A stretch of DNA of 64,000 nucleotides from Hymenobacter sp. 5317J-9. GTDB taxonomy: Bacteria; Bacteroidota; Bacteroidia; Cytophagales; Hymenobacteraceae. Numbering within the stretch: position 1 is the first letter of the stretch; each line of letters begins with the position of its first letter. Under the pieces are notes generated by a model. That model was not told the DNA's origin. It searched no databases and saw only the letters and a program-made list of their open reading frames with translations. The translations under genes were made by a program, and so were the position numbers. Where the stretch lies: NCBI RefSeq assembly GCF_022921075.1, contig NZ_CP095050.1, positions 1,426,001 to 1,490,000 on the forward strand, read 5' to 3'. This document shows, piece by piece, positions 52,108 to 60,622 of the stretch.

Positions 52108-53442
52108 CTACAACTCGTCGTCAAGCTCCCCGCGCGGAGCTTCGCGCTCCTGCGAGGTGGTCACGCGGAGTTGCACCAATTCCACAGCGCGGCGCGAGCG
52201 TTGCAGCACGCGGAATTCGTAGGGGTCGAGCACGGCCACGTCGCCCACTTCCGGAATGCTACCGTAGATGACGTTGAGCAGGCCGCCCACGGTTTCGTAG
52301 TCTTCGCCCTCGGGCAGCGGGAAGGGGAGGTACTCGTTGGCGTCGGAGATGGGCGTGGCGGGGTTCACGCGATACTCGTCCTCAGCCACTTTCTCCACCA
52401 CGGGCACCTCGTTGTCGTACTCGTCCTGAATTTCGCCCACCAATTCCTCCATGATGTCTTCGATGGTGACGATGCCCGACACGCCGCCGAACTCGTCGCT
52501 CACAATGGCCATCACGATGTGCTTGCGCTGGAACTGGCGCAGCAGGCGGTTGATTTTCTTGGTTTCGGGCACGAAGTAGGGCGCGCGCATGATGCGGGCC
52601 AGGTCTATCGGTTCGCCGCGCCGGATGATGGGCAGCAGGTCCTTCACGTTGAGCACGCCCACGATGTTGTCGATGTTGCCTTCGTACACCGGCAGGCGCG
52701 AGTAGCCTTCGTTGAAAATGGTGTCGAGAATCTGGTCGGCGGGCGCGTTCACGTCGAGGGCCGACAGCTTGGTGCGGGGCACCATAATCTGCTTCACCAT
52801 CCGGTCGTTGAACTGAAACACGTTCTCAATCAGCTCGTGCTCCGAATGCTGAATCTCGCCGGTTTCTTTGCCCTGGTCGATGAGAAAGCGCAGCTCTTCG
52901 GCCGTGTGAATGTCGTGGCCGTGCGTGGCTTTCACGCCAAAGAGGCCCAGCAACCCGTTCGACAGCTTGTTGAGCAGCCAGATGGCGGGGTAGGTGATGA
53001 CGTAAAAAAAACGCAGGGGCGCGGCAATGGCCAGCGTGGTAGCCTCCGATTTTTGAATGGCCAACACCTTTGGTGCCTGCTCCCCGATGACGATGTGCAG
53101 CACCGTGATGGTGGCAAACGAAGCGAACAGGGCGATGGTGTGCACCGTCTCGGGCGCAATGACCCAGCCAAACTGGTGAATGACGGCCAGCAGCACCTCG
53201 GCCACCACGCTTTCGCCAATCCAGCCCAGGCCCAGCGACGCCAGCGTAATACCCAACTGCGTGGCCGAGAGATAGGCTTCCAGATTGTGAAGCATGCTCT
53301 GCGAGAGCTTGGCCAGGCGGTTGCCCTCTTGGGCTCGCAAGTCGATTTGGGAAGCCCGTACCTTAACTAAGGCAAACTCGGCGGCCACAAAAAACCCGTT
53401 CAGCAAAACCAGAAGAACGGTAAAAAGTATCTTTAAACCCAT
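52108..53442 (-). CDS. CorC/HlyC (CNNM)-family membrane protein
   Basis: This 444-residue protein has a DUF21/CNNM membrane domain (NGFFVAAEFALVKVRASQI ... HIVIGEQAPKVLAI), two CBS domains (about 195-315; MVPRTKLSALDV, NEGYSRLPVYEGNIDNIVGVL) and a CorC_HlyC transporter-associated domain (NEYLPFPLPEGEDYETVGGLL). The family includes magnesium or cobalt efflux proteins. ATG at 53442 begins the membrane helix directly; a longer frame to 53577 lacks conserved residues. It is divergent from dsbD. Confidence 0.9.
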   Translation of the reverse strand: MGLKILFTVLLVLLNGFFVAAEFALVKVRASQIDLRAQEGNRLAKLSQSMLHNLEAYLSATQLGITLASLGLGWIGESVVAEVLLAVIHQFGWVIAPETVHTIALFASFATITVLHIVIGEQAPKVLAIQKSEATTLAIAAPLRFFYVITYPAIWLLNKLSNGLLGLFGVKATHGHDIHTAEELRFLIDQGKETGEIQHSEHELIENVFQFNDRMVKQIMVPRTKLSALDVNAPADQILDTIFNEGYSRLPVYEGNIDNIVGVLNVKDLLPIIRRGEPIDLARIMRAPYFVPETKKINRLLRQFQRKHIVMAIVSDEFGGVSGIVTIEDIMEELVGEIQDEYDNEVPVVEKVAEDEYRVNPATPISDANEYLPFPLPEGEDYETVGGLLNVIYGSIPEVGDVAVLDPYEFRVLQRSRRAVELVQLRVTTSQEREAPRGELDDEL

Positions 53443-53708
53443 GGTGGCGGCCCCCGCGACGCGGTCGGTCTGGGGGCCTTTGTCGCTCAAAAGTACGCAG
53501 TTTGGCGCAGGTGGTTGGCGCGATGAACTTTTGGCGCGGCAGTTTGTGGTAAGGACGCCCTTATTTTGTGGGAGCAAGCGCGTGTAAGCAACCGCAACTT
53601 TTTACGACTAATTACGGACACCAACCGCCAGCCGCGTGCAACGGCCCGGCCAGTTGCCCTGTTGTTGGCGCAACCGCGACCAACCCCACCGCGCGAATAT
53701 TTTAAATA

Positions 53709-55925
53709 ATGAAGAATCTCTGGATAGTAAAATGCGTGGCCCTGTGGCTGGCTCTGGCCAGCACGGCCGCCGCCCAAGTGCTCACGCCCACCCATTTGAG
53801 CACGGCGCTGAGCAAGCCCGCCGCCAAGGTGGGGGAGGAAGTCGAATTGGTCATCAACGCCCGCATCGACGACAAGTGGCACCTCTACGCCTCCGATTTT
53901 AGCGACGAGGTAGGACCCGTGGTGTTCACGGTGACCTTCAAGCCCAGCTCGGCCTACGCGCTGGTGGGCAAGCTGCAATCGGTGAAGTCGCACCACGAGC
54001 AGGACGAGATTTTTAAAGGGGAAGTGGCATTCTGGGAGAAAACCGGTCAGCTGCGCCAGCGCATCAAGGTGTTGCAGCCCGGCCCGCTCACCATCTCGGC
54101 CACCGCCGACTACCAAAGCTGTACCACCGTCGACGGCCGCTGCGTGCCCGGCAACGACCCGCTCACCTTCGGCCCGCTCACGGTGACCGGTCCCGCCGCC
54201 CCAGCCAAGGCCACCGGTGCCGTGACGCCCCCGGCTGGCCCGGCCCAACCCGCAACCGCCGCGGCCCCCACTGCTTCGGATGATTCTTCGGCGGCCGTAG
54301 CCGCTACTCCAGCCGTGGCACCGCCCGCCGATGCCGCACCTGCCGCGGACACGAAGCCCACCGCCAGCGCTGAAGCCACTACCGCCGCCGCTCCGGTGGC
54401 TACGGCCACGGCGGCAGCGGGCACCAACGCCAGCACCGGCGTGGGTCTGAGCTTGTGGCAATACCTGCTGCTGGCTTTTGGCGGCGGCCTACTGGCCGTG
54501 ATAATGCCCTGCGTGTACCCCATGCTACCCATGACGGTGTCGTACTTCACCAGCATGGGCGGCACCCGGCGGCGTAGCGTGCTCATGGCCTGCGGCTACG
54601 GCCTGTCCATCATGGCCATCTACACGGGGGCGGGCGTGCTGCTCAGCCTGTTGTTCGGGGCCGATGCGGCCAACTTCATCAGTTCGCACTGGCTGCCCAA
54701 CGTGGTGTCGTTTCTGATTTTCATTGTGTTTGGCCTGTCGTTTCTGGGCTTGTTTGAAATCAACGCCCCTTCGGCACTGGTGAACAAGGCCGACGCCCAG
54801 GCCGACAAAGGCGGCTGGACGGGCCTGTTCTTCATGGCGGCCACGCTGGTGCTGGTGTCGTTCTCGTGCACCGTACCCATTGTTGGCTCGGTGGCCATTG
54901 CGGCGGCCAATGGCGAATTGCTGCGGCCCACGCTGGGCATGCTGGCGTTTTCGCTCGCCTTCGCCCTGCCGTTCATCCTGTTTGCCCTGTTTCCTACTTG
55001 GCTGAAGTCGCTGCCCCGCTCCGGTGGCTGGCTCAATGTGCTAAAAGTCGTGCTGGGCTTCGTGGAGCTGGGCATGGCTTTTAAGTTTTTGAGCTCGGCC
55101 GACTTGTCCTACCATTGGGGCCTGGTACCGCGACCGGTGTTCCTCACCATCTGGATAGTGCTGGCCGCCGTGCTGGGCTTCTACTTGCTGGGCAAAATCC
55201 GGCTGCCGCACGACAGCGAAACCCCGCACGTGAGCGTGCTGCGTTTGGTGCTGTCCATGGTGGCGTTCATGTTTGCGGTGTACCTGGTGCCGGGCCTGTT
55301 TGGCGCACCGCTGCCCACGCTGTCGGCGTTGGTGCCACCGCCCACCCGCCACGATTTTAGCTTGGCCGCTCCAAGTGGCGCTGCCGCTCCGGCTGTGGCT
55401 ACGGCCGGCAGCGCGGCCACCTGCACCACCGCCCGCTACGCCGACATCCTAGAACTACCGTTGGGCCTGAATGGCTTTTTCACCCTGCAAGAGGCCATAA
55501 AGTGTGCTAAGGAACAGGGCAAACCCATTTTTGTGGACTTCACGGGGCACAATTGCGGCAACTGCCGCCGCATGGAAGCCGATGTGTGGTCGCACGAGGA
55601 AGTGCTACGCCAGCTCAGCAACGACTACGTGGTGGTAGCCCTCTACGCCGACGACAAAACCACGCTGCCCAATACCGAATGGTACACTTCGCCGCGCGAC
55701 GGCCGGGTGAAAGCCACCATGGGCGAGCAAAACCTGGATTTTCAAATCAGCAAGTTCAACGCTAACGCTCAGCCCTATTACGTGCTGCTCGACCCCAACG
55801 ACACCACCAACAAGCCCCTGCTGGCCCCCATTGCGTACGAGCCCAGCGTGAGCAAATTCAGCGAGTACCTGCAGGCGGGCGTGAAGCAATACCGGGCGCA
55901 ACAGCGCCCGGTGGCTGCTCGCTAG
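53709..55925 (+). CDS. dsbD: DsbD-family protein-disulfide reductase
   Basis: This 738-residue protein has three parts. The N-terminal DsbD domain (about 22-160) has C138 and C145 in SCTTVDGRC, the pair that hands electrons out. A long Ala/Thr/Pro linker (about 161-245) follows. Eight membrane helices hold a CVYP and an SCTVP motif with the two membrane cysteines. The C-terminal thioredoxin part has HNCGNCRRME. It brings reducing power from cytoplasmic thioredoxin to the periplasm. The linker is unusually low in complexity. ATG at 53709 is clear; a -7 element is not seen. A hairpin follows the stop. Confidence 0.9.
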   Translation: MKNLWIVKCVALWLALASTAAAQVLTPTHLSTALSKPAAKVGEEVELVINARIDDKWHLYASDFSDEVGPVVFTVTFKPSSAYALVGKLQSVKSHHEQDEIFKGEVAFWEKTGQLRQRIKVLQPGPLTISATADYQSCTTVDGRCVPGNDPLTFGPLTVTGPAAPAKATGAVTPPAGPAQPATAAAPTASDDSSAAVAATPAVAPPADAAPAADTKPTASAEATTAAAPVATATAAAGTNASTGVGLSLWQYLLLAFGGGLLAVIMPCVYPMLPMTVSYFTSMGGTRRRSVLMACGYGLSIMAIYTGAGVLLSLLFGADAANFISSHWLPNVVSFLIFIVFGLSFLGLFEINAPSALVNKADAQADKGGWTGLFFMAATLVLVSFSCTVPIVGSVAIAAANGELLRPTLGMLAFSLAFALPFILFALFPTWLKSLPRSGGWLNVLKVVLGFVELGMAFKFLSSADLSYHWGLVPRPVFLTIWIVLAAVLGFYLLGKIRLPHDSETPHVSVLRLVLSMVAFMFAVYLVPGLFGAPLPTLSALVPPPTRHDFSLAAPSGAAAPAVATAGSAATCTTARYADILELPLGLNGFFTLQEAIKCAKEQGKPIFVDFTGHNCGNCRRMEADVWSHEEVLRQLSNDYVVVALYADDKTTLPNTEWYTSPRDGRVKATMGEQNLDFQISKFNANAQPYYVLLDPNDTTNKPLLAPIAYEPSVSKFSEYLQAGVKQYRAQQRPVAAR

Positions 55926-56328
55926 CCAAGCAGCTGATTAGTTGGGCTGTAGTAGCAGGCGGCCACTGCAATCGTTTTAAAGCACGAAGAGGCGACCCCC
56001 ACCCAGAGGTCGCCTCTTACTTGTGTGAGACATGCACCCACCCAGATGCAGTGCCTCGTTTTCCCCTCTTCTCCTCCGTATTCAACCACGGCCGTAGAGA
56101 TTGGAAAGTCCAATCATTATGAGATTAGCGACAAACCGCAAAAAAACTGCGTTTATTTGTTCACTTTTCACTGCTACGCTGTTGCCGTGGCCTTCTGCCT
56201 TGGATTGTAACAAATGTAAGAGGACAAGTTAGATGGTGCAAATAATTTCATCGTTTAACTAAAAATTTACAATAACTTCAATTTTCAGGCCTTAATTTCG
56301 CTTTCCGTTTAATCTTCCTCTGCAAAAC
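55926..56328. other. Intergenic region between dsbD and Lrp-family gene
   Basis: This 403-base stretch holds a hairpin at 55987-56018 and then an AT-rich part (56200-56328) that probably contains the promoter of the Lrp gene. No gene is supported; the short frames on both strands are not conserved-looking. Confidence 0.5.
55987..56018 (+). terminator. Hairpin terminator after dsbD
   Basis: AAGAGGCGACC and GGTCGCCTCTT pair around an eleven-base loop. The T stretch after it is short, so termination may be partial. Confidence 0.7.
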
Positions 56329-56793
56329 ATGGCTAGAAATTACGAACTTGATGATACCGACCGCAACATCCTGAATCTGCTCATTCAGGATGCCAAGATG
56401 CCGTACACAGAAATTGCCCGCAAGGTCAACGTTTCGGGCGGCACCGTGCACGTGCGCATGGCTCGCCTCGAAGAAATCGGCATTGTGCAGGGCGCCACGC
56501 TCCGCATTGACTACCAGAAGCTGGGCTACGGCGTGAGTGCCTTCCTGGGCATCTACCTATTGAAAAGTTCGGTGTACACCAGCGTGGTGAACCAGCTGCG
56601 CGACATCCCGGAAGTGGTGAGCATTCATTTCACCACCGGTGCCTACGGCGTGTTTGCCCGCCTGGTGTGCCGCGACACCCAGCACCTGCGCGACGTGCTG
56701 CACGACCGCATTCAGCCTATTGATGGCATTGAGCGCACCGAAACCCTCATTTCGCTCGAAGAAGTGGTGAACCGGCCCACGCAGCTCACGTAG
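56329..56793 (+). CDS. Lrp/AsnC-family transcriptional regulator
   Basis: This 154-residue regulator has the Lrp helix-turn-helix (DDTDRNILNLLIQDAKMPYTEIARKVNVSGGTVHVRMARL) and the RAM ligand-binding ferredoxin-like fold (YGVSAFLGIYLLKSSVY ... FTTGAYGVFARLVCRD ... IERTETLISL). It probably binds an amino acid and controls metabolism genes. ATG at 56329 is the only start that keeps the HTH at the front. The AT-rich upstream region could hold its own binding sites. A strong terminator follows the stop. Confidence 0.9.
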   Translation: MARNYELDDTDRNILNLLIQDAKMPYTEIARKVNVSGGTVHVRMARLEEIGIVQGATLRIDYQKLGYGVSAFLGIYLLKSSVYTSVVNQLRDIPEVVSIHFTTGAYGVFARLVCRDTQHLRDVLHDRIQPIDGIERTETLISLEEVVNRPTQLT

Positions 56794-56817
56794 GCCTCCT
56801 CATTCAGATAAAAGCAG

Positions 56818-56868
56818 CGGCCAGTCGGGCGGTTCGGTATCTTTCCGACCCGCCCGACTGGCCGTTTT
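56818..56868. terminator. Terminator after Lrp-family gene
   Basis: CGGCCAGTCGGGCGG and CCGCCCGACTGGCCG pair over 15 bases with a 17-base loop, followed by TTTT. Confidence 0.9.
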
Positions 56869-56924
56869 ATATGTTGATGGCTGCTTAGCGCTTGGGTCTC
56901 CGGCACAACGCGGGTGAGCGGCCG

Positions 56925-56932
56925 TAATTTTG
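56925..56932 (+). promoter_or_regulatory. Candidate -7 element TAATTTTG before GT9 gene
   Basis: TAATTTTG fits TAnnTTTG and lies 10 bases before the ATG at 56943, giving a leader of only a few bases. A TTG at 56892-56894 is too far for a normal -33 element. Confidence 0.5.
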
Positions 56933-56942
56933 CGTTTCGCCC

Positions 56943-57956
56943 ATGCCCGAATCCTCGCCCGCTACCCTCCTTATCCAAACTGCTTTCATCGGCGACGTCA
57001 TTCTGATGACGGCGCTGCTGGAATATCTGCACCACGCCGAGCCCGCCACGCCCGTGGATGTGCTGGTGCGCCGCGGCAACGAGGGCCTGCTGGCGGGCCA
57101 CCCCCACGTGCGGCGCGTGCTGATTTGGGACAAGAAGCACCGCAAGTACGCGGCCCTGTGGGAGCTGCTGGGCCAGATTCGAGCCGCTCGCTACCGCCGC
57201 GTGGTCACGTTGCAGCGCTTTGCCAGCACGGGGTTCCTCACGGCTTTTTCGCGGGCGCCGGAGCGGGTGGGCTTCGCTAAAAACCCGCTGAGTCGGTTTT
57301 TCACCCGGCGTGTGCCGCACGCCATCGGCGACGGCACCCACGAGGTGACCCGCAATCTGCGCTTGCTCACCGATGCCGTGCCCACGCCGCTATTGCCCCC
57401 GCGGCTATATCCTTCGGCAGCCGATGAAGCGGCTGTGGCCCCCTACGCCGCAGTGGGGCCCTACATCTGCATTGCGCCCACTTCGGTGTGGTTCACCAAG
57501 CAGTATCCCGAAAACAAATGGCTGGAACTGCTGGCTGGGCTGCCCGCGGGCCTGCGCGTGTACGTGCTGGGCGGCCCGCCCGACGTGGCGGCCTGCGAGC
57601 GCCTGGCGGCCGCCAGCGGACGCAAAAATCTGGTGAACCTAACCGGGAAAATAGGCCTGCTGGCCTCGGCGGCGCTGATGCGCGGGGCGGTGATGAACTA
57701 CGTGAACGACTCGGCGCCCATGCACCTGTGCTCGGCGGTGGGGGCACCCGTGACGGCGGTGTTTTGCTCCACGGTGCCGGAGTTTGGGTTTGGGCCGCTG
57801 TCGCCGGTGTCGTATGTGGTGCAAACCAACGAGCCGCTGGATTGCAAGCCCTGTGGCCTGCACGGCCACGGCGCCTGCCCGCTGGGGCATTTTCGTTGCG
57901 CGCACACTGTTGAGGTGGGGCAACTACTGGCCACATTGCCGGTTATGTCATCTTAA
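56943..57956 (+). CDS. Glycosyltransferase family 9 (heptosyltransferase-like)
   Basis: This 337-residue protein has the GT9 (PF01075) two-Rossmann layout: LLIQTAFIGDVILMTALLEYL at the front, VVTLQRFASTGFLTAFSRAPERVGFA, IAPTSVWFTKQYPENKWLELL and YVNDSAPMHLCSAVGAPVTAVFCSTVPEFGFGP. Relatives add L-glycero-D-manno-heptose or other sugars to lipopolysaccharide core or other polymers. ATG at 56943 follows a -7 element. A GTCATCC repeat follows the stop, before the M16 gene. Confidence 0.86.
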   Translation: MPESSPATLLIQTAFIGDVILMTALLEYLHHAEPATPVDVLVRRGNEGLLAGHPHVRRVLIWDKKHRKYAALWELLGQIRAARYRRVVTLQRFASTGFLTAFSRAPERVGFAKNPLSRFFTRRVPHAIGDGTHEVTRNLRLLTDAVPTPLLPPRLYPSAADEAAVAPYAAVGPYICIAPTSVWFTKQYPENKWLELLAGLPAGLRVYVLGGPPDVAACERLAAASGRKNLVNLTGKIGLLASAALMRGAVMNYVNDSAPMHLCSAVGAPVTAVFCSTVPEFGFGPLSPVSYVVQTNEPLDCKPCGLHGHGACPLGHFRCAHTVEVGQLLATLPVMSS

Positions 57957-57960
57957 AATC

Positions 57961-58054
57961 GTTTGTCATCCTGAGTGCAACGAAGGACCTTCTCACGGCT
58001 GAGCAGAATTGTTCTGGCGTGAGAAGGTCCTTCGTTGCACTCAGGATGACAAAC
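57961..58054. repeat. GTCATCC hairpin repeat, copy 2
   Basis: Two 37-base arms (57961-57997 and 58018-58054) are exact inverse copies; the left arm starts GTTTGTCATCCTGAGTGCAA. Compared with the copy at 38565 the arms differ at matching positions on both sides, so the hairpin is kept. It follows the GT9 stop by 4 bases. Confidence 0.92.
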
Positions 58055-58063
58055 GGTGTGCCC

Positions 58064-58071
58064 TACCTTTG
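58064..58071 (+). promoter_or_regulatory. Candidate -7 element TACCTTTG before M16 peptidase gene
   Basis: TACCTTTG fits TAnnTTTG and lies 8 bases before the ATG at 58080, just outside the hairpin repeat. The -33 position would fall within the repeat. Confidence 0.5.
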
Positions 58072-58079
58072 TATTCCTT

Positions 58080-59318
58080 ATGCTTGATTATCACATTCAC
58101 GAATATCCTAACGGCATCCGCCTCTTACACAAGCAGGTACCGCATACCAAAATAGCGCACTGCGGCTTTTTGCTCGACATTGGCTCGCGCGATGAGGCGC
58201 CGCACCAGCAGGGGCTGGCCCACTTCTGGGAGCACATGGCGTTCAAGGGCACCGAGAAGCGCAAGTCCTTTCACATCCTCAACCGCCTCGAAACCGTGGG
58301 CGGCGAGCTGAACGCCTACACCACCAAAGAGAAAATCTGCTTTTACGCCGCGCTGCTCAGCACGCACTTCGAGCGCGCGTTTGAGCTGCTCACCGATTTG
58401 ACGTTTAATTCCGTGTTTCCGGGCCGCGAGGTGGAAAAGGAGCGGGGCGTGATTCTGGAGGAAATGAGCATGTACCAGGACGCGCCGGAAGACGCCATTG
58501 TCGACGATTTCGACACGGTTATCTTCGGCGACCATCCGCTGGGTGTCAACATTCTGGGTACGCGCGAAAGCGTGAGCCGCTTCCAGACGGCCGATTTTCA
58601 CGCCTTTCTCAATGAGCAAATGCGCACCGACCGGCTGGTGTTTAGCTCGGTGAGCAACCTGTCGTTTGAGGCCGTAAAGCGGCTGGCTGATAAGTTTCTG
58701 GCCCCGCTGCCGGCCCGGCTGGGGCCGCGGGTGCGCCGCCCGGTGGGCACCTACGAGCGCAAAAGCCAGGTGGAGCCGCGGCCCATCTCGCAGGCCCACT
58801 GCCTGGTGGGCGGGCCGGCGTATTCGCTCAACGACCCGCGCCGCATCCCGTTCTTCATGCTGAACAACATCCTGGGCGGGCCCGGCATGAACTCGCGCCT
58901 CAACTTGGCGGTGCGCGAGAAGTACGGCTTGGTGTACACCATCGACAGCACTTACTCGCCCTACACCGACACGGGCCTGTTCGGCATCTACTTCGGTACC
59001 GAGGGCAAGCAGCTGGTACGTACGTTGGGCCTGGTGCAGAAGGAGCTGAAGCTGCTGCGCGAGAAGCCACTCACCACCAATCAGCTGCACATTGCTAAGC
59101 ACCAGCTCATGGGCCAGCTGGCCATGAGCGAGGAAAGCAACAGCGGCCTGATGCAGCTGCTCGGCAAAAGCACTCTCGACCTGGGCCGCGTGGAGCCGCT
59201 GAGCGAAATCTTCGAGAAAATCGAGCGCGTTTCGGCTGCCGAGCTGCGCGACATGGCCAACGAAGTGCTGACCGAGGAGCACCTGAGCGTGCTGCAGTAC
59301 GTGCCCGAAGGGAAATGA
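58080..59318 (+). CDS. M16-family zinc metallopeptidase
   Basis: This 412-residue enzyme has the inverted zinc motif HxxEH (H48-F-W-E51-H52 in LAHFWEHMAFKGT), with the third ligand in the following Glu-rich helix, and the C-terminal M16 half (IPFFMLNNILGGPGMNSRLNLAVREKYGLVYTI). It is like the insulinase, pitrilysin and mitochondrial-processing types and should cleave peptides. ATG at 58080 follows the -7 element; the longer frame from 58056 is not supported. Its last four bases are the start of the SRA gene, so the two proteins are likely made together. Confidence 0.9.
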   Translation: MLDYHIHEYPNGIRLLHKQVPHTKIAHCGFLLDIGSRDEAPHQQGLAHFWEHMAFKGTEKRKSFHILNRLETVGGELNAYTTKEKICFYAALLSTHFERAFELLTDLTFNSVFPGREVEKERGVILEEMSMYQDAPEDAIVDDFDTVIFGDHPLGVNILGTRESVSRFQTADFHAFLNEQMRTDRLVFSSVSNLSFEAVKRLADKFLAPLPARLGPRVRRPVGTYERKSQVEPRPISQAHCLVGGPAYSLNDPRRIPFFMLNNILGGPGMNSRLNLAVREKYGLVYTIDSTYSPYTDTGLFGIYFGTEGKQLVRTLGLVQKELKLLREKPLTTNQLHIAKHQLMGQLAMSEESNSGLMQLLGKSTLDLGRVEPLSEIFEKIERVSAAELRDMANEVLTEEHLSVLQYVPEGK

Positions 59319-59770
59319 GCCAGCCGGTGTACGGGCACGTGGGCAGCTACCGGCCCGGCGATACCTTTCGCAACCGTATTGACCTGTCGCTGAGCCGGGT
59401 GCACCGGCCGCGCCGAACCGGCGTGTGCGGCACCCAGCAGCTGGGCGCCGAAAGCATCGTGCTGGCCGGCCAGTACGAGGAAGACGACTTCGGCGAGGAC
59501 GAAATTCTGTACTCCGGCAACGGCGGGCGCGACCCCAAAACCGGCCGCCAAATCATGGACCAGGTGCCCACCACCGGCATTCTGGCCTTGCTGAGGAGCA
59601 TCGAAACCGGCCTGCCGGTGCGAGTGCTGCGCAAAGTACCCGCCGAAGATGACGCGCTCGAAGTGTATCGATACGAAGGCCTGTACCAAGTGGTGGGCTC
59701 CACGTATGGGCCGGGCAAGTCCGGCTTTCGGGTGTATGTTTTTCGGCTGCGGCCCTTGATAGGGGGGTAG
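59315..59770 (+). CDS. Stand-alone YDG/SRA-domain protein
   Basis: This 151-residue protein looks like a single SAD/SRA domain (PF02182): GHVGSYRPGDTFRNRIDLSLSRVHRP at the front, GAESIVLAGQYEEDDFGEDEILYSGNGGRDPKTG in the middle, and YRYEGLYQVVGSTYGPGKSGFRVYVFRLRPL at the end. SRA domains grip modified cytosine in DNA. In bacteria they are usually fused to an HNH nuclease, but none is present here. It is coupled by ATGA to the M16 peptidase. Its TAG stop lies in the first bases of a GAGACGC repeat. The role of a lone SRA with a peptidase is unknown. Confidence 0.85.
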   Translation: MSQPVYGHVGSYRPGDTFRNRIDLSLSRVHRPRRTGVCGTQQLGAESIVLAGQYEEDDFGEDEILYSGNGGRDPKTGRQIMDQVPTTGILALLRSIETGLPVRVLRKVPAEDDALEVYRYEGLYQVVGSTYGPGKSGFRVYVFRLRPLIGG

Positions 59771-59874
59771 AGACGCAATATGTTGCGTCTCGTCGTTGAA
59801 CGCCCCAGGCCGCGCCGTTCGAATTGTGTAAGCGTCATCGTGCAACGACGAGACGCAAAATATTGCGTTTCTAC
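59767..59874. repeat. Nested GAGACGC palindromic repeat, copy 3
   Basis: The ends are GTAGAGACGCAATATGTTGC and its near inverse, with GTCGTTGAACG and GTGCAACGAC facing inward. The first four bases supply the stop codon of the SRA gene. It fills most of the gap before the O-methyltransferase gene. Confidence 0.9.
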
Positions 59875-59888
59875 CTCGTTCAACGTCC

Positions 59889-60533
59889 ATGACTGACGCC
59901 TCCACCGACATTTACGCCGCGCTCCACACGGCCCCCGAGCCGCCGCTGCTGGCCCAGCTCACCCGCGAAACCCACCTGCAAACCATGCTGCCGCGCATGA
60001 GCAGCGGGCACCTGCAGGGCCGGTTTCTGAGCATGCTCAGCCACCTGGCCCGGCCGCAGCGCATTCTTGAAATCGGCACGTTTTGCGGGTACGCCACACT
60101 GTGCCTGGCCGAAGGGCTGGCCGCTAACGGGCTGCTGCACACCATTGAAGTCGACCCCGAGCGGGAGGCGCGCATTCGGCGCTACGTGGCGGCGGCAGGC
60201 CTCACGGAGCGGGTGCGGTTGCACATGGGGGCGGCGCTCGATGTTTTGCCCGGCTTGGTCGATGAAGTGTGGGATTTGGTCTTTATTGACGCCGACAAGC
60301 GCAACAACGACGCGTATTTTGAAGCCGTCATTGACCACGTGCGGCCCGGCGGCTTGCTCATCGTCGACAACGTGCTGTGGAGCGGCAAGGTGCTGCCCGC
60401 ACACGAGGTGCGAACGGGCGACAAAGACACGCCACTGGTGCGGGCGTTCAACGACAAGATGGCCCGGGATGCGCGGGTGGAGCCGGTGTTTCTGCCCCTG
60501 CGCGACGGGCTGCTGCTGCTGCGCAAAAGGTAG
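59889..60533 (+). CDS. SAM-dependent O-methyltransferase
   Basis: This 214-residue protein matches the bacterial catechol-O-methyltransferase-like (Methyltransf_3) family. The SAM-binding loop is LEIGTFCGYATLCLAEGL, with TIEVDPEREARIRRYVAAAGL and the Asp motif LVFIDADKRNNDAYFEAVI for metal and substrate. VDNVLWSGKV and FLPLRDGLLLLRK follow. It moves a methyl group to a hydroxyl of an unknown small molecule. ATG at 59889 lies 14 bases after the GAGACGC repeat. Confidence 0.9.
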   Translation: MTDASTDIYAALHTAPEPPLLAQLTRETHLQTMLPRMSSGHLQGRFLSMLSHLARPQRILEIGTFCGYATLCLAEGLAANGLLHTIEVDPEREARIRRYVAAAGLTERVRLHMGAALDVLPGLVDEVWDLVFIDADKRNNDAYFEAVIDHVRPGGLLIVDNVLWSGKVLPAHEVRTGDKDTPLVRAFNDKMARDARVEPVFLPLRDGLLLLRKR

Positions 60534-60622
60534 CAGTTGACACAATCGATTGTTTGTCTGTTTCTAACCTTAGCCGCAAGAACTGCGTCTGACCAGTTTC
60601 CAGCGCTTTATCCTCGTTTTAC

